Shown here: in pieces, positions 47,683 through 55,505 of the stretch
Position numbering within the stretch: position 1 is the stretch's first letter
Layout of the letters: every line of letters starts with the position of its first letter
NCBI GenBank assembly: GCA_021568835.1
Contig: JAKGSH010000010.1
Location: 1,550,001 to 1,614,000, forward strand
Reading direction: 5' to 3'
Origin: Streptomyces sp. Tue 6430
Lineage (GTDB): Bacteria; Actinomycetota; Actinomycetes; Streptomycetales; Streptomycetaceae
DNA: 64,000 nt
Translations under genes and position numbers: made by a program
Notes under the pieces: generated by a model
The model's input: the letters and a program-made list of their open reading frames with translations, nothing else
What the model was told of the DNA's origin: nothing
Database searches by the model: none

Positions 47683-47962
47683 GTGCACACGTTAGAGAAA
47701 CGCACACCGCACCGGCACGGGGTTTTCCGGCAGGGCACGGGTGCCCGGCGCCCGCCACCCCTGCCGTGGCCGGCGGGCAAGGGGGCGGACACCCGGGACG
47801 GGGACATCCGGACGAGTCGTACCGCCGGCCGCGGTTCGTGGGCTTCCGGACGGGCCCTGGAAAAAAAGTCGTCGGCGCGTGTCGATCCGGCGGCGTCCCG
47901 TTCGACGTCATGATGTGCGGGGCCCACCGCACGACGACACGACAGGAGCTGGTGAGGAACTC

Positions 47963-48605
47963 ATGACCCCCCTGCTGAGAGTGATGAACTTCTGCGTCTC
48001 GAGTGACGGGATCGGTGCCGGTGAGCACCAGACGCTCGAGCGGCCGTTCGGCCATGTCGATCCCGGGAGGCTGATCGCCTGGGCCGGAGCCACGGCGAGC
48101 TGGCCCATGCGCACGGATCCCGGGGCAGCCGGGGCCTCGACGACTACTTCACGCGGGACTTCGCACGCAACATCGGTGCCGAGATCATGGGCCGCAACAA
48201 GTTCGGGCCCCAGCGCGGCCCCTGGCAGGACCACGACTGGCTCGGCTGGTGGGGGAGGAGCCCCCGTTCCGCACGCCGGTGTTCGTCATGACCCACCACG
48301 AGCGTCCGTCGTTCACGCTCTCCGACACCACGTTCCACTTCGTCGACGGCGACCCCGCCGCCGTCCTCGAACGGGCGCGGGAGGCGGCACAGGGCAAGGA
48401 CGTCCGGCTCGGCGGCGGGGTCACCACCGTCCGGCAGTTCCTCGACGCCGACCTCGTCGACACCCTGCACGTGGCGGTCTCGCCGGTGGAGCTCGGGACC
48501 GGACTGCGCCTGTGGAAGTCCCCCGACGAGTTGCTCGACCGGTTCCACCTGGAGGTCGTGCCCAGCCCGAGCGGCGTGACGCACCACCTGTTCTGGCGGC
48601 GGTGA
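47963..48605 (+). CDS. RibD C-terminal/dihydrofolate-reductase-like protein, two frameshifts as read
   Basis: The DHFR-fold family often found singly in actinomycetes. Frame 1 gives RVMNFCVSSDGIGAGEHQTL and LIAWAGATASWPMRTDPG. At GGGG (48122-48125) it slips; the next frame gives S-R-G-L-D-D-Y-F-T-R-D-F, IGAEIMGRNKFGPQRGPW and DHDWLGWWG. At GGGGG (48251-48255) it slips again, to EEPPFRTPVFVMTHHERPSF, then DVRLGGGVTTVRQFLDADLV and LHVAVSPVELGTGLRLW. Adding one G at each run yields one 214-residue protein with all family motifs (G-R-N-K-F-G, V-x-T-H-H, G-G-G-x-T-x-x-Q-x-L). NADPH-dependent reductase of unknown substrate. Confidence 0.82.
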
Positions 48606-48714
48606 CGCGAGGGCCCCGTCGCGTTCGCACCGCCACCGCCCGGGGCGTCCGCGGCGGGGCCCGGTTCCGGGTGTGAGTAGTTGCGATACGGAAAGTGCCG
48701 CTGAGATTGATCCT

Positions 48715-48970
48715 GGTTGGCCGGCACGTCGAAGATCCTCACCGAGGAGCTGGACCTGGTCGCCGAGTACGGCCGCATCGACAAGACCATGCACCTGCTC
48801 GCCCTGGTCGACCCGGTCGACGACACCTACCGGCGGCTGATGAACCGGCGGCTGACCGTGCAGGAGTCCCGCCACCGCCTGGCCCGCGCGATCCGCCACG
48901 GCGACCGGGGCCGGATCCGCCAGGCGTACCGCGAGGGCCGGGAGGACCAGCTCGCCGCCCAGGTCCCGAC
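48715..48970 (+). mobile_element. Tn3-family transposase fragment (C-terminal part)
   Basis: About 84 codons: AGTSKILTEELDLVAEYGRI, DKTMHLLALVDPVDDTYRRL, MNRRLTVQESRHRLARAIRH, GDRGRIRQAYREGREDQLAA. This matches the region before the C-terminal L-x-L-x-x-N-A-x-x-x-W motif of Tn3-type TnpA; that end is missing. There is no start codon, inverted repeat or resolvase. It abuts the TetR gene on the other strand. Confidence 0.75.
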
Positions 48971-48981
48971 GGTCGCCTCGG

Positions 48982-49575
48982 TCATGTCTGGTCTCCTTCT
49001 TCGGACGAGGGCCAGTGCTCCAGAAGGGTGTGCAGGGCGTCGAGTGCGCGGACCCAGGAATCCTGCGACGGGCGCTTGTGCGCGAAGCCGCCTGCCGCCT
49101 CCAGAGCGACGAACCCGTGGAACGTGCTGCGCAGCAAGCGGACCGCGTCGGTCAGATCCGGTTCGGCCAGTCCGTAGCCGCGCAGCATGCCGTACGTCAG
49201 CTCGACCGCACGCCGCGGACCCGGCGCGTTCGCAGCCAGCTCGGGATCGATCTCGATCGGGATCTGTGTCGCCGTATAACGGCCCGGGTGCCGGCGGGCG
49301 TAGTCACGCCAGGCGTCCGCAAACGCGACCAGCGCATCCTTACCCGCCCGCCCGGCCGTGGCATCCGCGATCCGGATCGTCTTTTCGTCCGCCGCCAACA
49401 GCGCGATCCGCCCACGCAGATCCTCAAGACCGCGAACGTGCGCGTAGAGACTCGCGTCCTTCACTCCGAGCCGCCGCGCCACCTGAGACATCGTCAGCCG
49501 CTCGAACCCGACCTCGTCCGCCAGCTCGGCGCCCGCGATCGTCACCCGCTCCGCCGTCAGCCCGGCCCGTGCCAT
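48982..49575 (-). CDS. TetR family regulator (WHG-type C-terminal domain)
   Basis: 197 residues. HTH: GLTAERVTIAGAELADEVGF, LTMSQVARRLGVKDASLYAH. The ligand part has WRDYARRHPGRYTATQIPIE, YGMLRGYGLAEPDLTDAVRL and LRSTFHGFVALEAAGGFAHK, the W-H-G-like signature of this branch. No neighbouring target gene is obvious: a Tn3 scrap lies on one side and an HxlR gene on the other, so its partner may have been lost. The long palindrome just upstream suggests it represses itself. ATG 49575 is preferred over GTG 49581. Confidence 0.88.
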   Translation of the reverse strand: MARAGLTAERVTIAGAELADEVGFERLTMSQVARRLGVKDASLYAHVRGLEDLRGRIALLAADEKTIRIADATAGRAGKDALVAFADAWRDYARRHPGRYTATQIPIEIDPELAANAPGPRRAVELTYGMLRGYGLAEPDLTDAVRLLRSTFHGFVALEAAGGFAHKRPSQDSWVRALDALHTLLEHWPSSEEGDQT

Positions 49576-49586
49576 ACGCACCCCAC

Positions 49587-49627
49587 CTTCCTAGGGTTAT
49601 TAGTTTTAACCTAAGAACCCTAGGAAG
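49587..49627. promoter_or_regulatory. 41-bp palindrome, operator of the TetR gene
   Basis: CTTCCTAGGGTT (49587-49598) and AACCCTAGGAAG (49616-49627) are perfect 12-bp arms. The 17-bp centre ATTAGTTTTAACCTAAG contains another half site (GGGTTATTAG and TTTTAACCT pair partly). It overlaps the promoter region 12 bp before the TetR start codon, so it is most likely the autoregulatory operator. Confidence 0.7.
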
Positions 49628-49713
49628 CCAATCGGGAAACGCGCCCTGGCCGGACTCGGCCTTCGCTGCGGCCCGCGCGGCAGGTGTCCGGCGGGCGGCG
49701 GCAGCTGCCCGGG

Positions 49714-50136
49714 TCAGCGGATGTCGTGGTCGGGATGGGTCCGGTCGTACGCGTGCCGCGCCTCGGCGATGGCGGCACGGTGCGCGAGGGACCAGTCGGC
49801 GAGTGCCTTGACCAGGTGGGTCAGGCCGGCTCCCGTCTCCGTCAGGCGGTAGTCGACCCGGGCGGGGACGGTCGGGTACACGGTGCGCAGCACGAGGCCG
49901 TCGCGTTCGAGCCTGCGCACGGTGAGCGTGAGCATGCGCTGGGAGATGCCGTCGACGGCTCGCTGGAGTTCACGGAAGCGGCGTGGCCCGCCGGCCAGCT
50001 CGACGATCACGAGCACCGACCACTTGTCGCCGATGCGGTCCAGGACGTCGCGGATGCCGCAGTCGGGGTGGTCCTCGCTTCCGCACGGGTCGAGTTCGGC
50101 GGGGGTGACGGTTACCCCGGTGTGCGTGGGTGACAT
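49714..50136 (-). CDS. HxlR family regulator
   Basis: 140 residues. Winged helix of the HxlR type: CGIRDVLDRIGDKWSVLVIV, ELAGGPRRFRELQRAVDGIS, QRMLTLTVRRLERDGLVLRT, YPTVPARVDYRLTETGAGL. Cysteines at C-G-S-E-D-H-P-D-C near the N-terminus could sense redox or quinone stress, as in QorR/YodB. Divergent from the NAD(P)-binding protein 88 bp away, its likely target. ATG 50136 fits the family's usual length. Confidence 0.9.
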   Translation of the reverse strand: MSPTHTGVTVTPAELDPCGSEDHPDCGIRDVLDRIGDKWSVLVIVELAGGPRRFRELQRAVDGISQRMLTLTVRRLERDGLVLRTVYPTVPARVDYRLTETGAGLTHLVKALADWSLAHRAAIAEARHAYDRTHPDHDIR

Positions 50137-50224
50137 CGAAATGCCTTCTTGTCGGCGGTGAGCGCGCGGTCGAGGATCAAGCGTAGTTACCGATGAGAAC
50201 CACGACGGAAGACGGCGATCGATC

Positions 50225-51046
50225 ATGATTTTGGTGACCGGAGCGAACGGGAACCTCGGCTCGGCCACTCTTGCGGCGCTGCACGCCCGTGGCGCCGTCG
50301 CGAGGGGTGGCAGCCGCACGCCGGGCGAGGGGATGCGGCGTCTCGATTTCGACGACCGCGCGAGCCTCGGTCTCGTCGGCGTGTCGACCCTGGTGCTCGT
50401 CTCGGCCGGCTACGCCGAGGACGACCGGGTCGTCGCCCGGCACGCGGCGGTCCTCGACGCCGCCGTCCGGGACGGCGTCGGTCACGTCGTCTACACGAGC
50501 CTGACCACGGCCGGCGACCATCTCGGTTTCGCTCTGGCCCACCGTGCGACCGAGCGCCTGGTGCGAGCGAGCGGGTTGCCGTGGACGATCCTGCGCAACG
50601 GCCTGTACGCCGAACTCTTCGGCGGCCTGCTGAGGTGGGCCGACCACGCGGTGGAGTCCGCGTTCGGGGACGGTGCTCTGGCCGCGGTCGTGCGGGAGGA
50701 CCTGGCCGAGGCCGCGGCCGTGGTGGCATCGGATCCCGTACGGCACGGCGGGCGCGTCTACGACCTCGTCGGCACCCCGATCACGGCGGGGCAGGTGGCC
50801 GACGGACTCGGCGTCGCGCATCACACCATCGGTCTGGAGGAGTACCGGCGCAGGCTCCTCGAGGAGACGCCGGGACTGTCGGCGTTCCAGCCGCCGATGC
50901 TCGTCTCGATCGCCACGGGCGTCCGGCACGGCTTCCTGGACGGGACCACGCCCGACCTCACCGACCTCCTGGGCCGCGCGGCCCGCGATCCCCTGGCCGC
51001 GGCCGTCGCCGCCGCGTCCGCCGTCAGGCCGGAGGCGGGCGTGTAG
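50225..51046 (+). CDS. NmrA-like NAD(P)-binding protein (quinone-reductase-like)
   Basis: 273 residues. Rossmann start MILVTGANGNLGSATLAALH, then GVSTLVLVSAGYAEDDRVVA, GVGHVVYTSLTTAGDHLGFA, LPWTILRNGLYAELFGGLL, LAEAAAVVASDPVRHGGRVY. This is the atypical SDR branch that includes NAD(P)H:quinone oxidoreductase QorB and NmrA sensors. With a divergent HxlR regulator it resembles qorR-qorB-type pairs that detoxify quinones. GGAAGACGG lies before the ATG. Confidence 0.88.
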   Translation: MILVTGANGNLGSATLAALHARGAVARGGSRTPGEGMRRLDFDDRASLGLVGVSTLVLVSAGYAEDDRVVARHAAVLDAAVRDGVGHVVYTSLTTAGDHLGFALAHRATERLVRASGLPWTILRNGLYAELFGGLLRWADHAVESAFGDGALAAVVREDLAEAAAVVASDPVRHGGRVYDLVGTPITAGQVADGLGVAHHTIGLEEYRRRLLEETPGLSAFQPPMLVSIATGVRHGFLDGTTPDLTDLLGRAARDPLAAAVAAASAVRPEAGV

Positions 51047-51140
51047 CGGCGGCGGTGAAACGCGTGGGGGGGGAGGGCCCGCACCCCGGCGACCGCGGGG
51101 AGCACCTCGGAGACGCTGCCGGGGATTCCCTCGGCAGGTC

Positions 51141-51509
51141 CTATCGCCGCGGGGTCTGTGCCGCCACCACCTCGAAGCCCTCGCGGTGTATCCGGTCCCT
51201 CCCCCAGGCGTAGAGCGGGCCGATCGCCTCGTTGAGGGTGCGGCCGTGCTCGGTCAGGGAGTACTCCACGCGGGGCGGGACCTCGGCGTGGACCTTGCGG
51301 TGCACGAGGCCGTCCTCCTCCATCTCCCGCAGGTGCTGGGTCAGCATCTTCTCGCTCACCCCGGCCAGACCCCGGCGCAACTCGGCGAAGCGGCGCACCC
51401 CGTGGGTGTCGAGTTCCCAGAGGATCAGCCCCTTCCACTTGCCGCTCACCACGTCGAGCGCGGCGTCGATGCCGCAGAGGTAGGGCCCCCGCCTCGGCGC
51501 CTTGGCCAT
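51141..51509 (-). CDS. HxlR family regulator, second copy
   Basis: 122 residues. CGIDAALDVVSGKWKGLILW, GVRRFAELRRGLAGVSEKML, TQHLREMEEDGLVHRKVHAE, VPPRVEYSLTEHGRTLNEAI. One Cys near the N-terminus (YLCGIDAAL) is the position that senses thiol stress in many HxlR proteins. Divergent from the oxidoreductase beginning at 51570. It differs clearly from the HxlR encoded at 49714-50136, so it is not a local duplicate. Confidence 0.9.
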   Translation of the reverse strand: MAKAPRRGPYLCGIDAALDVVSGKWKGLILWELDTHGVRRFAELRRGLAGVSEKMLTQHLREMEEDGLVHRKVHAEVPPRVEYSLTEHGRTLNEAIGPLYAWGRDRIHREGFEVVAAQTPRR

Positions 51510-51521
51510 CGCCGATCCCCC

Positions 51522-51560
51522 TTACTGAAAGGTAAGTACCGCAGAAAATAGTGGGTACTT
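51522..51560. promoter_or_regulatory. Overlapping inverted repeats, HxlR operator candidate
   Basis: TTAC (51522-51525) with GTAA (51532-51535), and AAGTACC (51534-51540) with GGTACTT (51554-51560) at 13-bp spacing. Both lie between the HxlR and oxidoreductase genes. G/A-T-A-C-T-T-type dyads are typical HxlR sites. Confidence 0.6.
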
Positions 51561-51569
51561 CCGAGCCTA

Positions 51570-52502
51570 GTGGCACTGTCCGAGCATGGAGGGGTGAACG
51601 GACAACAGCACCCCACCACCAGCCACGACACCCCTGTCACCGTGATCGGGCTCGGCCCGATGGGCCAGGCCATGACCCGCGCCCTCCTCTCCGCCGGCCA
51701 CCCCGTCACCGTCTGGAACCGCACCGCCGCCCGCGCCGACGGTCTCGTCGCCGACGGGGCGACGCTCGCGGCGACACCCCGCGAGGCGGTCGGAGCGAGC
51801 GGCCTCGTGATCCTCAGCCTCACCGACTACCGGGCGATGTACGACGTCCTCGACGGCGCCACCGAGTCGCTCGCCGGCCGCACCCTGGTCAACCTCAGCT
51901 CGGACACGCCCGACCGCACCCGCGAGGCGGCGGCCTGGGCCGCGGACCACGACGCCGCCTTCCTCACCGGTGGCGTCATGGTCCCGGCGCCGATGGTCGG
52001 CACCGAGGCGGCCCACGTCTACTACAGCGGCCCCGCCGCGGTGATGGAGGACCACCGGACGGCGCTGGCCCGGCTCGGTGCGCCCAGGTACCTGGGCGAG
52101 GACCCGGGCCTCGCCCAGATGATGTACCAGGCCCAGCTCACGGTGTTCCTCACCACCCTGTCCGGCCTGATGCACGCCACCGCGATGCTCGGCACCGCGG
52201 GGATGAAGGCCGCGGAGGCCCTGCCGGAGCTGCTCTCCTTCACCGACTCGATCGGCGCCATGCTGAGGGCCGGCGAGAAGAACCCCGGCGCCGCGCTGGA
52301 CTCCGGGGAGCACCCCGGCGACCTCAGCACCGTCACCATGATGGGCGCGACGTCCGACCACATCGTCGAGACCAGCGCCTCGCTCGGGCTCGACCTCGCG
52401 CTCCCGCTGGCCGTGCAGGCCCACTACCGGCGCGCGATCGAGGACGGGCACGGCGGCGACAACTGGACCCGCATCATCGACGGCATCCGCGGGCCGCGCT
52501 GA
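51570..52502 (+). CDS. NAD(P)-dependent beta-hydroxyacid dehydrogenase/imine-reductase-like protein
   Basis: 310 residues. Rossmann motif VTVIGLGPMGQAMTRALLSA, VWNRTAARADGLV (Arg after N suggests NADPH), GLVILSLTDYRAMYDVL, NLSSDTPDRTREAAAWAADH, FLTGGVMVPAPMVGTEAAHV. The C-terminal helices contain MMYQAQLTVFLTTLSGLMHA. The catalytic Lys of true hydroxyisobutyrate dehydrogenases is replaced, as in imine reductases. Start uncertain: GTG 51570 or GTG 51594, the latter with GGAGGG almost touching it. The HxlR protein next door is the likely regulator. Confidence 0.87.
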   Translation: MALSEHGGVNGQQHPTTSHDTPVTVIGLGPMGQAMTRALLSAGHPVTVWNRTAARADGLVADGATLAATPREAVGASGLVILSLTDYRAMYDVLDGATESLAGRTLVNLSSDTPDRTREAAAWAADHDAAFLTGGVMVPAPMVGTEAAHVYYSGPAAVMEDHRTALARLGAPRYLGEDPGLAQMMYQAQLTVFLTTLSGLMHATAMLGTAGMKAAEALPELLSFTDSIGAMLRAGEKNPGAALDSGEHPGDLSTVTMMGATSDHIVETSASLGLDLALPLAVQAHYRRAIEDGHGGDNWTRIIDGIRGPR

Positions 52503-52512
52503 CGGCACGCGG

Positions 52513-52541
52513 GTCCGGCCGGTTCCCGGCCCCGGCCGGAC
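52513..52541. terminator. Bidirectional terminator
   Basis: GTCCGGCCGG (52513-52522) and CCGGCCGGAC (52532-52541), perfect 10-bp arms between the convergent oxidoreductase and HATPase genes. Confidence 0.8.
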
Positions 52542-52557
52542 ATCGATCAGGCCCCGG

Positions 52558-52995
52558 TCAGGCTCCGGCCCGTCGCGCGATCCCGAGCCAGCCCGGTACG
52601 TCCACCTCCGCGCGCACCGTCTTGCCCGGCGCGGGCGCGCGGTCCACCACCTCCCAGCGGGCGGCGACCGCGTCCACGAGCAGCAGCCCGCGTCCCGCCT
52701 CGTCGAGCGGGCACGGGGGGCGTACGGCGCCGGGGCCGGGCGGGCGCGGCCCCGTACGGGTGTCCGTGACCTCGATCCGGACGCTTCCGGGGATCAGCAG
52801 GAGCCGCAGCTCGAAGTCCCTTCCCGGTACGCGGCCGTGCGTCACCGCGTTCGCCGCGAGCTCCGCCACGATCACCGCGACCGCGTCGGAGACGTCCGTG
52901 CCGTGCGGGACGCCCCAGCGTTCCAGCTGGTGCAGCGCGAGGTGCCTGGCCAGGCGGGCGCCTCTCGGCGTGGCACTGAGCCGCTGTGTGAACAC
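52558..52995 (-). CDS. HATPase_c domain protein (RsbW/anti-sigma-like)
   Basis: 145 residues, a small GHKL ATP-binding protein. N box VAVIVAELAANAVTHGRVPG, central LRLLLIPGSVRIEVTDTRTG and lid DEAGRGLLLVDAVAARWEVV. Such proteins lie beside XRE/DUF397 gene pairs in Streptomyces and influence development or antibiotic output. It is divergent from the XRE gene. The start is uncertain; GTG 52995 gives the normal length, since the frame further upstream has no conserved sequence. Confidence 0.82.
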   Translation of the reverse strand: MFTQRLSATPRGARLARHLALHQLERWGVPHGTDVSDAVAVIVAELAANAVTHGRVPGRDFELRLLLIPGSVRIEVTDTRTGPRPPGPGAVRPPCPLDEAGRGLLLVDAVAARWEVVDRAPAPGKTVRAEVDVPGWLGIARRAGA

Positions 52996-53163
52996 ACTTA
53001 CGGTAACCAGGGGTTGGGGGTGGGACGTACTGTCATGCCGCCAATGTGACGGGTCCCTCCGGGGGTTCACCAGGTCAGAGCCGCGTACGCTGCGCGAGCG
53101 TACGCGGTCACCGGGTGGACAGTACCGGTCACGGCGCGTGACCATGGGGTGCGGGAGGTGACC

Positions 53164-54006
53164 ATGGTGGTCGACGGGCAGGCGGGTGCGGGAAGCGGTG
53201 AGCCGGAGTCGTCGGACAGTCTGCGGACGTTCGGCGCGGTGGTCCAGGCCCTGCGCGAGTTCAACGGGCTGAGCCGGGAGGAGTTCGGCGGGCTGGTGGG
53301 CTTCTCCAAGCACACGGTGGCCTCGGTGGAGTTGGGCAGGCGGATGCCGGACGTGGACTTCGTCGAGGCGGCGGAGAGGGTACTGGGGAGCACGGGTGCT
53401 TTACGCCGAGCGGCGGAGTTCCTTGGGCGGCAGCCGGGTTTGGCGGCATGGTTTCGGCGGTGGGCGGTGATGGAGAAGACGGCCATCGCGCTCTATACCT
53501 ACGAGAGTCGAGTGATCCCAGGGCTGTTGCAGACGGAGGCGTACGCGCGGGCGCTGTTCGACGCGCGGCTTCCACCCCTGGACGACCAGGAGATCGAGAT
53601 TCAGTGGATGGCGCGGGCGGAACGGCAGAAGCTGCTGCGAAACCGGCCGAACACAGCGTTCACCTTCATCCTGGAGGAGCACCTGTTTCGGCGGCGCACG
53701 GGCGGGGCGGAAATCACGAGGACGCTCATCCATCACATGCTGGAGTTGAGCGACCTGCGCAACGTCGAGGTTCAGGTCATGCCGACGGTCCGGGAATCGC
53801 ATGCGGGTCTCGCAGGCCCTATTCAGCTGCTGGAAACACCGGCGAACAAGTGCTTCGCCTACTGCGAGGGTCAGCGAGGCGGTCTGCTCGTTTCCGACCC
53901 GAAAGAGGTCAGCATCTTGCACATGCGCTATGCCAGGATGCGTTCACAGGCTCTCTCCATTGAAGACTCCGCGAGCCTGTTGCGGCAGATGCGAGGAGAC
54001 CTATGA
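53164..54006 (+). CDS. XRE-family regulator with DUF5753 (WhiJ/BldB-locus type)
   Basis: 280 residues. HTH_31: FGAVVQALREFNGLSREEFG, GLVGFSKHTVASVELGRRMP. Then DUF5753: AWFRRWAVMEKTAIALYTYE, SRVIPGLLQTEAYARALFDA, WMARAERQKLLRNRPNTAFT, ILEEHLFRR, VEVQVMPTVRESHAGLAGP and ISILHMRYARMRSQALS. These regulators bind DNA with help from a DUF397 partner. Start ATG 53164, GGAGG 5 nt upstream. The stop overlaps the DUF397 start by 4 bp (ATGA). GC3 is lower than that of neighbours. Confidence 0.92.
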   Translation: MVVDGQAGAGSGEPESSDSLRTFGAVVQALREFNGLSREEFGGLVGFSKHTVASVELGRRMPDVDFVEAAERVLGSTGALRRAAEFLGRQPGLAAWFRRWAVMEKTAIALYTYESRVIPGLLQTEAYARALFDARLPPLDDQEIEIQWMARAERQKLLRNRPNTAFTFILEEHLFRRRTGGAEITRTLIHHMLELSDLRNVEVQVMPTVRESHAGLAGPIQLLETPANKCFAYCEGQRGGLLVSDPKEVSILHMRYARMRSQALSIEDSASLLRQMRGDL

Positions 54007-54245
54007 ACACGTCCGACCTGGCCTGGTTCAAAAGCAGCCACAGCAGCAGCGGCGACGGCGACTGCGTCGAGGTCGCACTGGACTGGCGCAAGTCCAGCTA
54101 CAGCAGCGGTTCAGGCGACAACTGCATCGAGGTCGCCACCCTCCCCCACCACGTCCACGTCCGTGACTCCAAGGACAAGGACGGCCCCCGGCTCGCCCTC
54201 TCCCCCGCCGCCTGGGCGGAGTTCGTCGCCCACGCGGGCAGGTGA
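54003..54245 (+). CDS. DUF397 protein with duplicated motif
   Basis: 80 residues. DUF397 normally has one W-x-K-S-S-x-S-x-x-x-G-x-x-C-V-E-V-A motif. Here it occurs twice: WFKSSHSSSGDGDCVEVA then WRKSSYSSGSGDNCIEVA, followed by the usual VRDSKDKDGPRLALSPAAW. The first unit is encoded by a near-copy of the second. Partner of the XRE protein by a 4-bp overlap. Confidence 0.93.
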   Translation: MNTSDLAWFKSSHSSSGDGDCVEVALDWRKSSYSSGSGDNCIEVATLPHHVHVRDSKDKDGPRLALSPAAWAEFVAHAGR

Positions 54246-54249
54246 TCGC

Positions 54250-54279
54250 GGGGCCGCCCGCACCCGCACGGGCGGCCCC
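54250..54279. terminator. Bidirectional terminator
   Basis: GGGGCCGCCCG (54250-54260) and CGGGCGGCCCC (54269-54279), perfect 11-bp arms, between the convergent DUF397 and DUF4360 genes. Confidence 0.88.
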
Positions 54280-54285
54280 CTCACC

Positions 54286-54951
54286 TCACTTCCCCGACTT
54301 GCCGGGGCACTCCTTCCAGGCCATGTGGTACACCGTGCTGATGTCGCCGTCGGTCGAGTCCATGGTCATGAAGCTGACCTTGCCCGGCGCCGAGCCGCCC
54401 GCGCTGACCCGCAGCTCGGTGTTGATGTTGAAGTTGCGCTGGACCCCGCAGGGCGCCCACACGAGCTGCGCCCAGTCGGTGGTGTCGGTCGCCTGCCAGT
54501 TGTCGTCGTAGGCGCCGCTGAGGGGATGGTTCTTGTACACCGTGCTGGACGAGCCCTGGAAGTAGTACGAGGCCCGCTGCACGGCGCTCGCGCCGGGCTG
54601 GAGCAGGGCGTAGCCCCGGTAGTCCGCGCTGGCGATGGCGTACGTGAAGCCCTGCGGGACGTGGACGACGAGGTTGAGCTGGCAGTTCTTGCGGAACGCC
54701 GTGGGGTCGGAGGTGCCGCCGGCCTGGGCGAGGTAGTCGCTGTAGGTCACGGTGAAGGCGGTGTTGTCCTCGGACACGGCGATGGCCGCGGTGCCCGCCG
54801 GGCAGCCGGAGCCGTTCACCGTGGCGACGTCGATGACGATCCTGTCCGGGGGCGGGTCGACGAACCCGGAGGACGAGGACGGGGTGTGCGCGGGAAGCGC
54901 GGAGGTGACGAGAGCGGCGACGGCGCCGCTCAGAAGGAGCCCACCTGTCAT
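54286..54951 (-). CDS. Secreted DUF4360 family protein
   Basis: 221 residues. Signal peptide GGLLLSGAVAALVTSALPAH. The mature domain starts DPPPDRIVIDVATVNGSGCP and has VSEDNTAFTVTYSDYLAQAG, CQLNLVVHVPQGFTYAIASA, DYRGYALLQPGASAVQRASY, the conserved PCG (WAPCGVQRNFNINTEL) and a final Cys. Four Cys are consistent with two disulfides. DUF4360 proteins are exported by fungi and actinobacteria; function unknown. GGAGAGACC lies before the ATG. Confidence 0.9.
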   Translation of the reverse strand: MTGGLLLSGAVAALVTSALPAHTPSSSSGFVDPPPDRIVIDVATVNGSGCPAGTAAIAVSEDNTAFTVTYSDYLAQAGGTSDPTAFRKNCQLNLVVHVPQGFTYAIASADYRGYALLQPGASAVQRASYYFQGSSSTVYKNHPLSGAYDDNWQATDTTDWAQLVWAPCGVQRNFNINTELRVSAGGSAPGKVSFMTMDSTDGDISTVYHMAWKECPGKSGK

Positions 54952-55170
54952 GGTCTCTCCCTGTGTTGGGGGGGGTGGCTGCGCCCGCCCGCCACGCCAA
55001 CTCCGTGAACAACCAATGGAGTTGCTGTGAAGGGGGCGGGCGTTCGCATCGTAGGGAGCCGCGCGGGACGCGCCCAGGACGAACTCCGGCCATTCACCCC
55101 GACCCGTTCACACCGGCACCCCGGAGCCTCGACACCTCCTCCTTCTCTGTGACCGTTCCTGTTCAAACCG

Positions 55171-55238
55171 TTGACACTCCGCACACCCGCTCCTAGGGTC
55201 ACGCAAACATTCCGACCATGTGTCGAAATTTCGAACAG
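55171..55238 (+). promoter_or_regulatory. Promoter and operator of the second ChvE gene (copy B)
   Basis: -35 TTGACA (55171-55176), 17 bp, -10 TAGGGT (55194-55199). 24 bp later is CGAAATTTCGAACAG (55224-55238), which includes the palindrome TCGAAATTTCGA. The layout matches the promoters at 27741-27809 and, on the minus strand, 58928-58996. Confidence 0.75.
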
Positions 55239-55253
55239 TGGAAGGCCAGCACC

Positions 55254-55373
55254 CTGAGCACCACCGGAACCAGCACCTCTGTGACCGGAATGCCGTAGCG
55301 CGGCGGTCGCACGTACCCACAGGTGCACACCGGCGAAGGCATCGCGAGCGTCGACCAGACCCGGATGCCCGGC
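55254..55373 (+). pseudogene. Ghost of the 5' end of a dehydratase gene (paralogue of 27826-28986)
   Basis: From CTG 55254 the codons read L-S-T-T-G-T-S-T-S-V-T-G-M-P-stop-R-G-G-R-T-Y-P, then QVHTGEGIASVDQTRMPG. The dehydratase at 27826 begins V-R-I-T-G-I-S-T-H-V-V-G-T-P-W-R-N-L-T-Y-V, then QVHTDEGITGVGETRMLG. They align with one added codon. The start codon is lost, and TGG (Trp) has become TAG. After about 40 codons the similarity ends, 130 bp before the binding-protein ATG. Confidence 0.75.
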
Positions 55374-55505
55374 CGTACCGCCGCATGCCGCCCGATCTCC
55401 CGCCCCGCCCTCCCCGCGGTCCGGTCCGTCCGGCGCGCACGGATCCCCCGCACGGCGCGGCGCACCTGGCTCCCTCAACGACGAGAAGAACAAGGAACGA
55501 TCACC

